Part shown: positions 44,556 to 53,596 of the stretch, in pieces
Numbering within the stretch: position 1 is the first letter of the stretch
Layout of the letters: each line of letters opens with the position of its first letter
Source of the DNA: Pseudomonas sp. BCA17
GTDB taxonomy: Bacteria; Pseudomonadota; Gammaproteobacteria; Pseudomonadales; Pseudomonadaceae
Direction: 5' to 3'
Assembly (NCBI RefSeq): GCF_004519405.1
Contig: NZ_SGWI01000001.1
Coordinates: forward strand, 1,550,001-1,614,000
Length of the DNA stretch: 64,000 nt
Position numbers and translations under genes: made by a program
Notes under the pieces: model-generated
What the model saw: only the letters and a program-made list of their open reading frames with translations
Databases searched by the model: none
What the model was told of the DNA's origin: nothing

Positions 44556-47500
44556 ATGACGCTGTCCAGCGGGCTGATCGCCGCAGTTGCCCTGGCCTAT
44601 ATGGCCATTATGTTTGCCATCGCTTTTTACGGTGACCGCCGCCATGCGCCGCTGCCGCCACGTATGCGTGCCTGGGTGTACAGCCTGTCGCTGGCCGTTT
44701 ACTGCACCAGCTGGACGTTCTTCGGCGCCGTAGGCCAAGCCGCCGAACAGCTGTGGGCGTTTCTGCCAATCTATCTGGGACCAGTGCTATTGCTGGTGCT
44801 CGCACCCTGGGTGCTGCAGAAGATGATTCTGATCAGCAAGCAGGAAAACATCACTTCCATTGCCGACTTTATCGCCGCCCGCTACGGTAAATCCCAGTCC
44901 CTGGCGGTGGTTGTCGCACTGATCTGCCTGGTCGGCGTACTGCCCTATATCGCCCTGCAACTCAAAGGCATTGTGCTGGGCGTGAACCTGCTGATCGGCT
45001 CCGGCCCCGACACCACAGGCACCCGTGCCCAAGACACCGCCTTGGTCGTATCGTTGGTGCTGGCGCTGTTTACCATTGTGTTTGGTACGCGCAACCTCGA
45101 TGCCACCGAACACCACCGTGGCATGGTGCTGGCAATTGCGTTTGAATCCCTGGTCAAGCTGTTCGCTTTTCTCGCGGTCGGCGCGTTTGTGACGTACGGC
45201 CTGTACGACGGTTTCGCTGACCTGTTCAGCCAAGCGGTACTCGCCCCACGTCTGGAGGAGTACTGGAAAGAGACGGTCAACTGGCCGTCGATGGTGGTGC
45301 AGACCGGCGTAGCCATGATGGCGATTATCTGCCTGCCGCGGCAGTTCCATGTAACGGTGGTGGAGAACATCGACCCACAGGATCTGCGCCTGGCCAAATG
45401 GGTGTTTCCGGCGTACTTGATCCTCGCCGCACTGTTTGTGATTCCCATCGCCCTCGGCGGCAAGATGCTGTTACCCGGTTCGGTATTGCCGGACTCCTAC
45501 GTGATCAGCCTGCCCATGGCCGAAGCCCACCCGGCCCTCGCGGTACTGGCGTTTATCGGCGGTGCATCAGCCGCCACCGGCATGGTGATCGTCGCCAGCA
45601 TCGCCTTGTCGACCATGGTCTCCAACGACATGCTGCTGCCATGGCTGCTGCGGCGCGCCAGTGCCGAGCGGCCATTCGAAGTGTTCCGCCATTGGATGCT
45701 GTCGGTGCGCCGGGTCAGCATTGTGATCATCCTGCTGCTGGCCTATGTGAGTTATCGCCTGCTCGGCTCCACCGCGAGCCTGGCCACCATCGGCCAAATC
45801 GCCTTTGCGGCCGTCACTCAACTGGCCCCGGCGATGCTCGGCGCGCTGTACTGGAAGCAGGCCAACCGGCGTGGCGTATTTGCCGGGCTGGCAGCGGGTA
45901 CGTTCCTGTGGTTCTACACATTGGTCCTACCGGTTACCGCGAAAAGCCTGGGTTGGTCGCTCAACCTTTTCCCGGGGCTGACGTGGATGCATTCACACCC
46001 GCTCGGCTTGTCCGTCACCTCGCTGACCCTGGGCACCGTGTTTTCCCTGGCAGGTAACTTCACATTGTTCGTCTGGGTCTCGATGCTGTCGCGCACGCGG
46101 GTTTCCGAGCATTGGCAGGCGGGGCGATTTATCGGCCAGGAAATCAACCAGCGCGCCAGCACTCGTTCCATGTTGTCGGTGCAGATCAGCGACCTGCTCA
46201 GTCTCGCTGCGCGCTTTGTGGGCGAAGAACGCGCCCAGCAGAGTTTTATTCGTTTCGCCTATCGCCAGGGCAAGGGCTTCAACCCCAACCAGAACGCCGA
46301 CAATGACTGGATTGCTCATACCGAACGTCTGTTGGCGGGTGTGCTTGGCGCCTCTTCAACGCGCGCTGTCGTAAAGGCCGCCATTGAGGGCCGAGAAATG
46401 CAGCTGGAGGACGTAGTACGCATCGCTGACGAAGCCTCCGAGGTCTTGCAATTCAATCGGGCATTGCTGCAAGGGGCGATTGAAAACATCACCCAGGGCA
46501 TCAGCGTGGTAGACCAGTCGCTGAAGCTGGTGGCCTGGAACCGCCGTTACCTGGAGTTGTTCAACTACCCCGAAGGCTTGATCAGCGTCGGCCGGCCGAT
46601 TGCCGACATCATTCGCTACAACGCCGAGCGCGGCCTGTGCGGACCCGGCGAGGCGGAAGTCCATGTGGCGCGACGCCTGCACTGGATGCGTCAGGGGCGT
46701 GCGCATACGTCCGAACGCCTGTTTCCCAATGGTCGGGTGATCGAGCTGATCGGCAACCCGATGCCCGGCGGGGGGTTTGTCATGAGTTTCACCGACATCA
46801 CTGCATTCCGCGAAGCCGAACAAGCCTTGACCGAAGCCAACGAGGGCCTGGAACAACGGGTGACCGAGCGCACCCATGAGTTGTCACAGCTCAATGTCGC
46901 GCTCACTGATGCCAAGGGTGTGGCTGAATCCGCCAGCCAGTCGAAAACCCGCTTCCTGGCGGCGGTGAGCCATGACCTGATGCAGCCGCTGAACGCTGCA
47001 CGGCTGTTCTCCGCAGCCCTCTCCCACCAGCACGAAGGCCTGTCCACCGAAGCCCGGCAACTGGTGCAGCACCTGGACAGTTCGCTGCGCTCCGCGGAGG
47101 ACTTGATCAGCGACTTGCTGGATATCTCACGCCTGGAAAACGGCAAGATCAATCCGCAGCGCCAGCCCTTTGTCCTCAACGAGCTGTTCGACACCCTGGG
47201 CGCTGAATTCAAGGCACTGGCTCACGAGCAAGGCCTGCGTTTCCGGCTGCGCGGCAGCAGGTTGAGGGTAGACAGCGACATCAAGCTGCTACGGCGGATC
47301 CTGCAGAACTTTCTCACCAACGCATTCCGCTATGCCGACGGCCCCGTGCTGCTGGGCGTACGCCGACGCCAGGGCGAGTTGTGCCTGGAAGTCTGGGACC
47401 GCGGCCCCGGCATTCCGCAGGACAAACAAAAGGTGATCTTCGAAGAGTTCAAACGCCTCGACAGCCATCAGACACGTGCCGAGAAAGGCCTGGGCCTGGG

Positions 47501-48026
47501 CCTGGCGATTGCCGACGGCTTGTGCCGCGTGCTGGGCCACACCCTGAGTGTGCGCTCGTGGCCGGGCAAGGGCAGTGTGTTCAGCGTGCGCGTGCCACTG
47601 GCGCGCAACCAGGCCAGCCCGCAGATCAAGGCCACGCAGGACAGTGGGCAGCCACTGAGCGGCACGCGGGTTCTGTGCGTGGACAACGAAGAAAGTATCC
47701 TGATCGGCATGCGCAGCCTGTTGACGCGCTGGGGCTGCGAAGTGTGGACCGCCACCGACCAGGCGCAATGCGCGGCGCTGCTGGCCGACGGTGTGCGCCC
47801 CCAACTGGCGCTGGTGGATTACCACCTGGACCGCGGCGAAACCGGCACTGAACTGATGGGATGGTTGCGTGCGCAAATGGCAGAGCCTATCCCTGGGGTA
47901 GTGATCAGCGCCGATGGGCGGCCAGAAATGGTGGCCGAGGTGCACGCGGCCGGGTTGGATTACTTGGCCAAGCCGGTCAAGCCGGCGGCGTTACGAGCGC
48001 TGCTGAGCCGGTATTTGCCCCTATGA
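44556..48026 (+). CDS. mxtR: MxtR-type sodium/solute symporter-histidine kinase-response regulator
   Basis: A 1156-residue fusion protein. Residues 1-500 form about 13 membrane helices of the SSS family (TSWTFFGAVGQAA, IADFIAARYGKSQS). A PAS domain lies near 635-745. The HisKA domain has His806 (AAVSHDLMQPLNAAR), and the HATPase has NFLTNAFRYA, DRGPGIP and GLGLGLAIADGL. The C-terminal receiver has Asp1088 (LALVDYHLD). It resembles MxtR of P. aeruginosa (PA3271), which acts with ErdR on acetate or ethanol metabolism and, through crosstalk, on virulence. GGAG precedes the ATG at 44556. Neighbours do not reveal the partner. Confidence 0.88.
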   Translation: MTLSSGLIAAVALAYMAIMFAIAFYGDRRHAPLPPRMRAWVYSLSLAVYCTSWTFFGAVGQAAEQLWAFLPIYLGPVLLLVLAPWVLQKMILISKQENITSIADFIAARYGKSQSLAVVVALICLVGVLPYIALQLKGIVLGVNLLIGSGPDTTGTRAQDTALVVSLVLALFTIVFGTRNLDATEHHRGMVLAIAFESLVKLFAFLAVGAFVTYGLYDGFADLFSQAVLAPRLEEYWKETVNWPSMVVQTGVAMMAIICLPRQFHVTVVENIDPQDLRLAKWVFPAYLILAALFVIPIALGGKMLLPGSVLPDSYVISLPMAEAHPALAVLAFIGGASAATGMVIVASIALSTMVSNDMLLPWLLRRASAERPFEVFRHWMLSVRRVSIVIILLLAYVSYRLLGSTASLATIGQIAFAAVTQLAPAMLGALYWKQANRRGVFAGLAAGTFLWFYTLVLPVTAKSLGWSLNLFPGLTWMHSHPLGLSVTSLTLGTVFSLAGNFTLFVWVSMLSRTRVSEHWQAGRFIGQEINQRASTRSMLSVQISDLLSLAARFVGEERAQQSFIRFAYRQGKGFNPNQNADNDWIAHTERLLAGVLGASSTRAVVKAAIEGREMQLEDVVRIADEASEVLQFNRALLQGAIENITQGISVVDQSLKLVAWNRRYLELFNYPEGLISVGRPIADIIRYNAERGLCGPGEAEVHVARRLHWMRQGRAHTSERLFPNGRVIELIGNPMPGGGFVMSFTDITAFREAEQALTEANEGLEQRVTERTHELSQLNVALTDAKGVAESASQSKTRFLAAVSHDLMQPLNAARLFSAALSHQHEGLSTEARQLVQHLDSSLRSAEDLISDLLDISRLENGKINPQRQPFVLNELFDTLGAEFKALAHEQGLRFRLRGSRLRVDSDIKLLRRILQNFLTNAFRYADGPVLLGVRRRQGELCLEVWDRGPGIPQDKQKVIFEEFKRLDSHQTRAEKGLGLGLAIADGLCRVLGHTLSVRSWPGKGSVFSVRVPLARNQASPQIKATQDSGQPLSGTRVLCVDNEESILIGMRSLLTRWGCEVWTATDQAQCAALLADGVRPQLALVDYHLDRGETGTELMGWLRAQMAEPIPGVVISADGRPEMVAEVHAAGLDYLAKPVKPAALRALLSRYLPL

Positions 48027-48033
48027 ACCGCGT

Positions 48034-49518
48034 TTACTCCGGCAGGTGCGCAACGCCATCGGCGTCGGTCATGGCCCTCTCCAGCAAATCCGTCGGCAGG
48101 CTTTTACTGGCACGCGCACCGAGCAAGCGTAATTGTTCGGTGCGGCTGACCAGATTCCCACGTCCATCTGTCAGTTTGTTTCGGGCCGCGCTGTAAGCCT
48201 TGTCCAACTGTTGCAAACGGTTGCCCACCTCGTCCAGGTCCTGGATAAACAGCACGAACTTGTCGTAGAGCCAACCCGCACGCTCGGCGATCTCCCGTGC
48301 GTTCTGGCTCTGGCGCTCCTGCTTCCAGAGGCTGTCGATTACGCGCAAGGTGGCCAAAAGCGTGGTTGGGCTGACGATCACGATATGGCGGTCGAAGGCC
48401 TCCTGGAACAGGTTCGGCTCTGCCTGCAGTGCCGCAGAAAAAGCCGCCTCGATGGGCACGAACAACAACACGAAATCCAGGCTGTGCAAGCCTTCCAGGC
48501 GTTTGTAGTCTTTGCCGGCCAAGCCCTTCACGTGATTGCGCAAGGACAGTACGTGCTGCTTTAACGCCGCCTGGCCGATCACCTCGTCATCTGCCGCGAC
48601 GTACTGTTGATAGGCAGTCAGGCTGACCTTGGAATCGACCACCACCTGTTTGTCGCCGGGCAACATGATCAGCACGTCCGGCTGGAAACGCTCGCCATCC
48701 GGGCCTTTGAGGCTGACCTGGGTCTGGTATTCGCGGCCCTTCTCCAGCCCTGCATGCTCCAGCACGCGTTCAAGGATCAGTTCGCCCCAGTTGCCCTGGG
48801 TTTTCTGGCCCTTGAGCGCGCGGGTCAGGTTGGTGGCTTCGTCCGACAGACGCAGGTTCAGTTGCTGCAGGCGCTCCAGCTCTTTAGCCAGGGAAAAGCG
48901 TTCGCGCGCTTCGTTCTGGTAACTTTCCTCGACGCGCTTTTCAAAGGATTGGATGCGCTCCTTGAGCGGGTCGAGTAATTGGCCAAGACGCTCCTGGCTG
49001 GTTTCGGCAAAGCGCTGTTCACGCTCATCGAAAATCTTGCCGGCGAGCTCGGCGAATTGCGCGCGCAGTTCATCGCGCGAACCTTGCAGATCGGCCAGGC
49101 GCTGTTGGTGACTCTCCTGTTGCTCACGCAGCTCGGCACGCAGGGCTGCCGAGAGCGCGTCGAGACGGCGCAGTTCGGTGTCCTTGGCATTGCGGTCGAG
49201 GTTCCAGGCGTGGGCGGCATCGCGGGCGTTATCGCGGTCGATCTGCAATAGCTCGACTTCGCGGCGCAGGGCGGCGAGGTCGGCTTGCTTGGCGGCATTT
49301 GCCTGGCTCAGGTCGCTGATCTCATCACGACTGGCGTCCAGTTGGGCGACAAGTCCTTCCTGGGCCAGTTGTGCGGTCGCCAGGCGCTCTTCAAGCAGTT
49401 CCCAGCCGGTCATGCGCGCCGTCAGCCGTCGCTGAATCTGCCAGCACACCGCCAATAACGGCACTGCTGCACCCGCAAGACCCAAGGCGACACTGGTCCA
49501 GTCAAAAACCATAGCCAT
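48034..49518 (-). CDS. rmuC: DNA recombination protein RmuC
   Basis: RmuC is a membrane-anchored nuclease-like protein linked to suppression of inversions at short repeats. The N-terminus has a membrane helix (about 10-28), then a long coiled coil (40-190) and the RmuC domain (about 200-420) with TQGNWGELILERVLEHAGL and FQPDVLIMLPGDKQVVVDSKVSL. I chose ATG at 49518, preceded by GAAGG, giving 494 residues; a GTG four codons upstream is possible. It converges on mxtR. Confidence 0.95.
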   Translation of the reverse strand: MAMVFDWTSVALGLAGAAVPLLAVCWQIQRRLTARMTGWELLEERLATAQLAQEGLVAQLDASRDEISDLSQANAAKQADLAALRREVELLQIDRDNARDAAHAWNLDRNAKDTELRRLDALSAALRAELREQQESHQQRLADLQGSRDELRAQFAELAGKIFDEREQRFAETSQERLGQLLDPLKERIQSFEKRVEESYQNEARERFSLAKELERLQQLNLRLSDEATNLTRALKGQKTQGNWGELILERVLEHAGLEKGREYQTQVSLKGPDGERFQPDVLIMLPGDKQVVVDSKVSLTAYQQYVAADDEVIGQAALKQHVLSLRNHVKGLAGKDYKRLEGLHSLDFVLLFVPIEAAFSAALQAEPNLFQEAFDRHIVIVSPTTLLATLRVIDSLWKQERQSQNAREIAERAGWLYDKFVLFIQDLDEVGNRLQQLDKAYSAARNKLTDGRGNLVSRTEQLRLLGARASKSLPTDLLERAMTDADGVAHLPE

Positions 49519-49573
49519 TTCTGCCTTCACCGAAAAAAAGCAAGGTTAACCAAGCACAGGGCAGGAAGACAGC

Positions 49574-49897
49574 TCAGTCTTCGACTTGACCCAGTTCGCG
49601 TTGAGCACGCCGGTCACCGGCGCGAGCCGCCAGGCGCAGCAGGTCGTGGCCGATACGGCGGTCGCGGGCGTTGCCGCATTCACGGCACATCAATTGACCC
49701 AGGCGGCTTTGTGCGGCCACCACGCCTTCCCGGGCCGGCTGCTTGAGCAAGCGCCCGGCGAAGTGCTTGATATTGATGCTCTGCCCCAGGCGTGGGCTAT
49801 CGAGCAGCCACAAAGCAACCTTCAAGGAGAAACGCTTGGGCGCGGTAACAGTTTGAGGGGTATCGGTAACAGAGGGTGATACTGAGCGAAACTTCAT
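49574..49897 (-). CDS. Conserved hypothetical protein, Sel1/TPR-like
   Basis: A 107-residue basic protein starting MKFRSVSPSV. The end has alternating small helices, with LLKQPAREGVVAAQSRLGQLMCRECGNARDRRIGHDLLRLAARAGDRRAQRELGQ reminiscent of Sel1 repeats. Two Cys lie in LMCREC. It is 56 bases upstream of rmuC on the same strand. Function unknown. Confidence 0.65.
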   Translation of the reverse strand: MKFRSVSPSVTDTPQTVTAPKRFSLKVALWLLDSPRLGQSINIKHFAGRLLKQPAREGVVAAQSRLGQLMCRECGNARDRRIGHDLLRLAARAGDRRAQRELGQVED

Positions 49898-50352
49898 AAA
49901 GCACTGTGGGACAGAACGGAAGGCGCGCCACTCTACTCTTTTTTTCGTACAGGTAAAGCTGAAAAAAACCAGCTGGCCCGTCCTAGAGCAAGCGCTTGGG
50001 ACAATCCACAGAAGCTGTGGATAACTCAGTGGACAACCTCTCTTTAATTCGCCCAAAGGCCCATGGAATGGGGGCCGCAGTCAAACTGACGATTTTTTCA
50101 CCAATAAAAAAAAGCGAGATTTTTCATTGACTTAAATTTCCATTGCAGGCTGACGGGGACGCTTCGGGGCAGTTGACAAAGGGGTTACATACTTCGCAAC
50201 TAATGTGCACAAGTGCCCTTCCAATGGTTATATCGAGGGTGTTTTTTGGTTCGACACCTCCTAATGATGACCGACAAGGCAGAGTCAGGTACTTTTCAAA
50301 ACCCTCCCGCCTCGCCACACTGCCCGCCGACAACGCAACCGTGTAAGCATCC
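49898..50352. other. Gene-free stretch of 455 bases
   Basis: AT-rich, no credible reading frame. It includes a perfect DnaA box, TTATCCACA on the minus strand (50016-50024), next to TCCACAG, and a TTGACT -35-like sequence near 50127. I see no further structure. Confidence 0.4.
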
Positions 50353-50658
50353 ATGAAAGGCATTCTGTTATTCGCCATGTTGCTGCTGGCGATATGCGCG
50401 ACCTCGCTGGGCATCAATGCAGCACTGCCTTCACCAGACGGCGCACTGTTTGCCAGCGCTATCCTGCTGTCGGCCGCCTTCACTGCGGCCAGCCTGTGCA
50501 TCGAGCTGGGCGAAGGCAGGATCAGTGACATGCGCGACGTGATGAAAGTGATTGAGGCTGGCCAATCTCGGCGCCTGACACTGGCGGCTTACGGCTTGGG
50601 CTGCGCCTTGGCGGCCTCCCTGACGGTGCTGGTCTACCGTGGCCTGCTCGGTGGCTGA
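50353..50658 (+). CDS. Small membrane protein, function unknown
   Basis: A 101-residue protein with hydrophobic stretches at about 3-22, 28-48 and 77-98; the polar part between is SLCIELGEGRISDMRDVMKV. It has no recognised domain. The ribosome site is weak. Composition and codon use look like a real gene. It stands between two gene-poor regions. Confidence 0.6.
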   Translation: MKGILLFAMLLLAICATSLGINAALPSPDGALFASAILLSAAFTAASLCIELGEGRISDMRDVMKVIEAGQSRRLTLAAYGLGCALAASLTVLVYRGLLGG

Positions 50659-51098
50659 TCGATTTTTTTGCGAATACGCTTCCTTTCCTTATTTCAATCC
50701 GTTACTATCCGCGGCGTTAGTACCAAGCTGAAAGTCAATTCTGGTCGAACAACTCCCTGAAAAAAATGGGATCGACCACCTCGATGGTTTCCAGGTATCA
50801 CTTGCGATGACACTGCCTTTGAACGAACAAAGGGTGTCGCAACGTCTCAATACTCTGACCGAACCAACCTGCAAATTGATCAGGATCTTCACCCCGGGCC
50901 CAGAACCTTTGCCCTTGTTGTGTTGCCTGCCCTCCTAAGTACCTACCTGCCAGCCCAAGCGCGCCAAATTTATCAGCGCTTCAAACTGGCTGCTTTGTTC
51001 CAGTCGGGTTCTTCGTTTGATCAATGGTGATCAACGTTACTGGAACGTTTTAACGTTGCACGGTTCTTATCCGTGTCATTTGTAGGAACACCAATAAC
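50659..51098. other. Gene-free stretch of 440 bases with inverted repeats
   Basis: An open frame lacking a good start runs from 50732 to 50938 on the plus strand, ending in LLCCLPS; it is not supported as a gene. The right part carries the TTGATCA/TGATCAA palindrome and three AACGTT units listed separately. Confidence 0.4.
51017..51057. promoter_or_regulatory. TTGATCA palindrome with three AACGTT repeats
   Basis: TTGATCA-ATGG-TGATCAA (51017-51034) is a perfect inverted repeat. AACGTT palindromes stand at 51033, 51044 and 51052. All lie 40-80 bases before the small gene at 51099 and probably form its regulatory region. The factor is unknown. Confidence 0.45.
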
Positions 51099-51323
51099 AT
51101 GAACGCTCAAATCCACACTCAGGATGCCATTCGCACCCTCACTAATGCTTTTGCCCCAATGAACTGCCTGATCATGGCCGCTCGCAAAGGCTGCTTCAGC
51201 TTCACTCTGGTCAACGAACACGGCATCGCACGTCATAGCGAACGCCTGTACCCCGATCAATACTCCAGCGCTGAACCGCTGCAGGCTGTGATCGAGCGCA
51301 CCCGTCAGGCATTGATCGCCTGA
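51099..51323 (+). CDS. Small conserved protein (74 residues)
   Basis: The sequence opens MNAQIHTQDAIRTLTNAF and ends with a helix LQAVIERTRQALIA. The pattern FxPxxC...F.L followed by helix resembles DUF1652-type small Pseudomonas proteins, but I cannot be sure. It is followed by a strong terminator and preceded by the repeat-rich control region, so it appears to be an independently regulated unit. Confidence 0.7.
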   Translation: MNAQIHTQDAIRTLTNAFAPMNCLIMAARKGCFSFTLVNEHGIARHSERLYPDQYSSAEPLQAVIERTRQALIA

Positions 51324-51345
51324 TCGACCAAGGTCGCTGAAATAC

Positions 51346-51374
51346 AAAAACCCTGTCTGATGACAGGGTTTTTT
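51346..51374 (+). terminator. Intrinsic terminator of the 74-residue gene
   Basis: ACCCTGTC-TGAT-GACAGGGT with A5 before and T6 after, 23 bases after the stop. Strong. Confidence 0.9.
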
Positions 51375-51566
51375 ATTGCCTGAAATTCGCCAATTGAGCT
51401 TTTGTCTTAAGTTCAAATAGATATAAACGTTATAACTAAATGAAGGAAATATTTTAAAAACAGACCTTTACATCGCAAATATGACACTACACTTCAACTC
51501 AAGCGGCATGATCCGCTTTCGACGGGCCTGAGATCCGAACCACCGCTGCCAAGCCCTGCCCTCTCA

Positions 51567-51598
51567 GGCCTCGTCATCCACTTTCATGGATCGAGGCT
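51567..51598 (+). promoter_or_regulatory. Hairpin covering the ribosome site of the 51602 gene
   Basis: GCCTCG (51568-51573) pairs with CGAGGC (51592-51597), and ATCCA (51576-51580) with TGGAT (51587-51591), leaving a 2-base bulge and a 6-base loop. The GAGG ribosome site at 51593-51596, 5 bases before the ATG, lies in the stem. In this form translation should be hindered, which suggests a control switch. Confidence 0.55.
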
Positions 51599-51601
51599 TG
51601 T

Positions 51602-52084
51602 ATGGGTATCGCCGCCAGCGAATTGTGTCGTTATGTGATCCGACCGACGTTGATGTACCTGGGCCGCCATGACCCGACAGCTGAATCCCTGCTGCTGGGC
51701 ATTGCCGCCAGCCAGTCGGAACTGGGTTCAGCCCTGCATGATCGGCGTGGCCACGGCTTATACAGCATCACCGAACCTCGCCACCGCGCCCTCTGGGACG
51801 ACTACCTGGCACTCGACCCCGAACGTGCCAGCCTCGTGCGCGGGCTGGCCAGCCAACATGCATTCTTCAGTGCGCCCCAGCTGGAGTTGACGGTGAACTT
51901 GCGGTACGCCACGGCAATCGCCTGGTTACTCGTCGAACAGCACAGCCCTGCCCTCCCCCCGGCAGGTGATGTATTGGCCATGGCGCGTATCTGGAAAGAA
52001 ATATTTCACCCCCAAGGCCGGTTACGGGATTTCACCCACGCGTGGCAAACCTGTGTTTTACCTATGAATCAGGTCCCTTGTTGA
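51602..52084 (+). CDS. Phage-type lytic domain-like protein, isolated
   Basis: A 160-residue protein. The segment LCRYVIRPTLMYLGRHDPTAESLLLGIAAS, then QSELG and GHGLYSITEPRHRALWDDYL, resembles phage-encoded lytic transglycosylase-like proteins whose motif reads AAxESxLG...GLGxYQMEP. The expected catalytic Glu in that motif corresponds to SQSELG here: Gln replaces the first Glu and a Glu is kept two residues on. No phage genes are adjacent. There is no signal peptide. The function is uncertain. Confidence 0.55.
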   Translation: MGIAASELCRYVIRPTLMYLGRHDPTAESLLLGIAASQSELGSALHDRRGHGLYSITEPRHRALWDDYLALDPERASLVRGLASQHAFFSAPQLELTVNLRYATAIAWLLVEQHSPALPPAGDVLAMARIWKEIFHPQGRLRDFTHAWQTCVLPMNQVPC

Positions 52085-52230
52085 TCGGGTGTTTTGCAAG
52101 ATTCGGCTAAAAACGCTGATTTTGGTCGGATTGTCCTACAAAACCGCTCTATCTCCCGGCTTACGGCCTATAGCGCTAACTCAAATTTATTGCTACTTTC
52201 CGCAGCGGTGATCACCACGGAGTTCTAATA

Positions 52231-53532
52231 ATGAAAAAAGTAATGCTCAAGACCACACTTAGCCTCGCCGTAACCATGGCATCTTCCCAACTGTTCGCAA
52301 GCGGCTTTGCCCTGAACGAGCAAGATGTAGCCGGGATGGGTACGGGTTTCGCAGGCCGCTCTTCTTCTGCGGATAACGCAAGCACTGTCTACGGTAACCC
52401 TGCCGGTATGGCTCGCCTGGAAGGTCAGCAAATCACTGGTGGTGTTGCCGCTATCGATGCATCGACTGACATCAAAGATGCCAGCGGTCGCTCACGCGGC
52501 AGCAACAATGGCGACATGGTGCCGTTCACTGCCGTGCCTTTTGGTTTCTACACCAATAAACTCAACGACCAGTGGGCAGTCGGCTTTGGGGTTTATGCAC
52601 CGTTCGGCTTGAAAACCGACTACGAACGCGGCTTCCAGGGTGCACCTTTTGGTAGCAAGAGCGAAGTACAAGTCCTCACCTTCCAGCCTACTGTCAGCTA
52701 CGCTTTCAACGACAAGGTTTCGATCGGTTTCGGTCCAACCATTAACCGCATCTCCGGCACGCTTGAGTCGCAGCCAAACCTGGGCCTCCTGCCGCTTCCA
52801 GGTCTCGCCGGTACTGGTGACAACAGAGTCAAAGTCAAAGGCGATGACACTGCCTTGGGCTTCAACGCCGGTATCCTGGTGCAAGCCACTGATACCACAC
52901 GTGTTGGCCTGACTTACCATTCGAGAGTGAAATACAAGCTCGAAGGTCACACCGAAGTCACTCCGGGCACTGGAGTTTCTCCTCGCTACCTAGGTGAAGG
53001 CCGCTACGACGCCTCGCTGAAAGTTGACACCCCTGAATCCTGGGACGCCTCGGTCACTCAAGACCTGAGCGACGCCTGGAAGGTTTACGGTGGTGCGACG
53101 TGGACGCGCTGGAGTCGCCTCAAAGACATTACCGTCAAGAACGAAGGCGTGACAAACGCGGGTGGTGCGCTTGCACCTTCGATCCTCGGTCAGATCCAAG
53201 AGCCACAAAACTGGCACGACACTTGGGCCTACGCCATCGGTACTTCGTATCAGGTCACCAAACAGGTGGTGCTGCGTACCGGTCTGACCTTCGACCAGTC
53301 GCCGACCAACAACACTGACCGCTCGCCACGTATTCCTACTGGCGACCGGACCATTTTCAGTGTCGGTCTGGGCTACGCGGTAATGGATAACATGACCGTC
53401 GATCTGGCTTACTCCTACCTCAAGGAAGAGCCGATCAAGGTGAACAAACAGAACGCGCTGGGCCAGTCCTATGCGGCCAAGTACGAAAACAGCGCCAACG
53501 GCTTCGGCCTGGGTGTAACGTACAAGTTCTGA
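52231..53532 (+). CDS. fadL: Outer membrane fatty acid transporter, FadL/OmpP1 family
   Basis: FadL-type channels bring long-chain fatty acids or hydrophobic compounds across the outer membrane. The 433-residue precursor has a signal peptide ending at LFASG-type sequence (about 24), then SGFALNEQDVAGMGTGFAGRSS with the N-terminal plug motif and NPAGMARL, and it ends in Phe (GLGVTYKF) like a beta-barrel. GGAG precedes the ATG. It is monocistronic with a terminator. Confidence 0.93.
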   Translation: MKKVMLKTTLSLAVTMASSQLFASGFALNEQDVAGMGTGFAGRSSSADNASTVYGNPAGMARLEGQQITGGVAAIDASTDIKDASGRSRGSNNGDMVPFTAVPFGFYTNKLNDQWAVGFGVYAPFGLKTDYERGFQGAPFGSKSEVQVLTFQPTVSYAFNDKVSIGFGPTINRISGTLESQPNLGLLPLPGLAGTGDNRVKVKGDDTALGFNAGILVQATDTTRVGLTYHSRVKYKLEGHTEVTPGTGVSPRYLGEGRYDASLKVDTPESWDASVTQDLSDAWKVYGGATWTRWSRLKDITVKNEGVTNAGGALAPSILGQIQEPQNWHDTWAYAIGTSYQVTKQVVLRTGLTFDQSPTNNTDRSPRIPTGDRTIFSVGLGYAVMDNMTVDLAYSYLKEEPIKVNKQNALGQSYAAKYENSANGFGLGVTYKF

Positions 53533-53545
53533 TTCATCGCTATAC

Positions 53546-53584
53546 AAAAAGCCCCGCTCTCCTGCAAAGGAGGCGGGGCTTTTT
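53546..53584. terminator. Bidirectional terminator between fadL and the peroxidase gene
   Basis: AAAAAGCCCCGC...GCGGGGCTTTTT forms a 12-bp stem extended by CTCC/GGAG inside. It serves both converging genes. Confidence 0.92.
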
Positions 53585-53596
53585 CATGGCCAAAGA

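Noticed and set aside
50016-50024. Perfect DnaA box (TTATCCACA, minus strand) in a gene-free stretch
   Set aside because: A single box with one weak neighbour; no AT-rich unwinding element or dnaA/dnaN genes, so not an origin.
50124-50531. Minus-strand frame of 135 codons opposite the small membrane gene
   Set aside because: No ribosome site and it overlaps a better supported plus-strand gene.
50689-50892. Minus-strand frame of 67 codons in the 50.7-51.1 kb gap
   Set aside because: Low similarity to protein composition, and no start signals.
51602-52084. Calling a prophage remnant
   Set aside because: Only one phage-like gene, no integrase, attachment sites or other phage genes around it.
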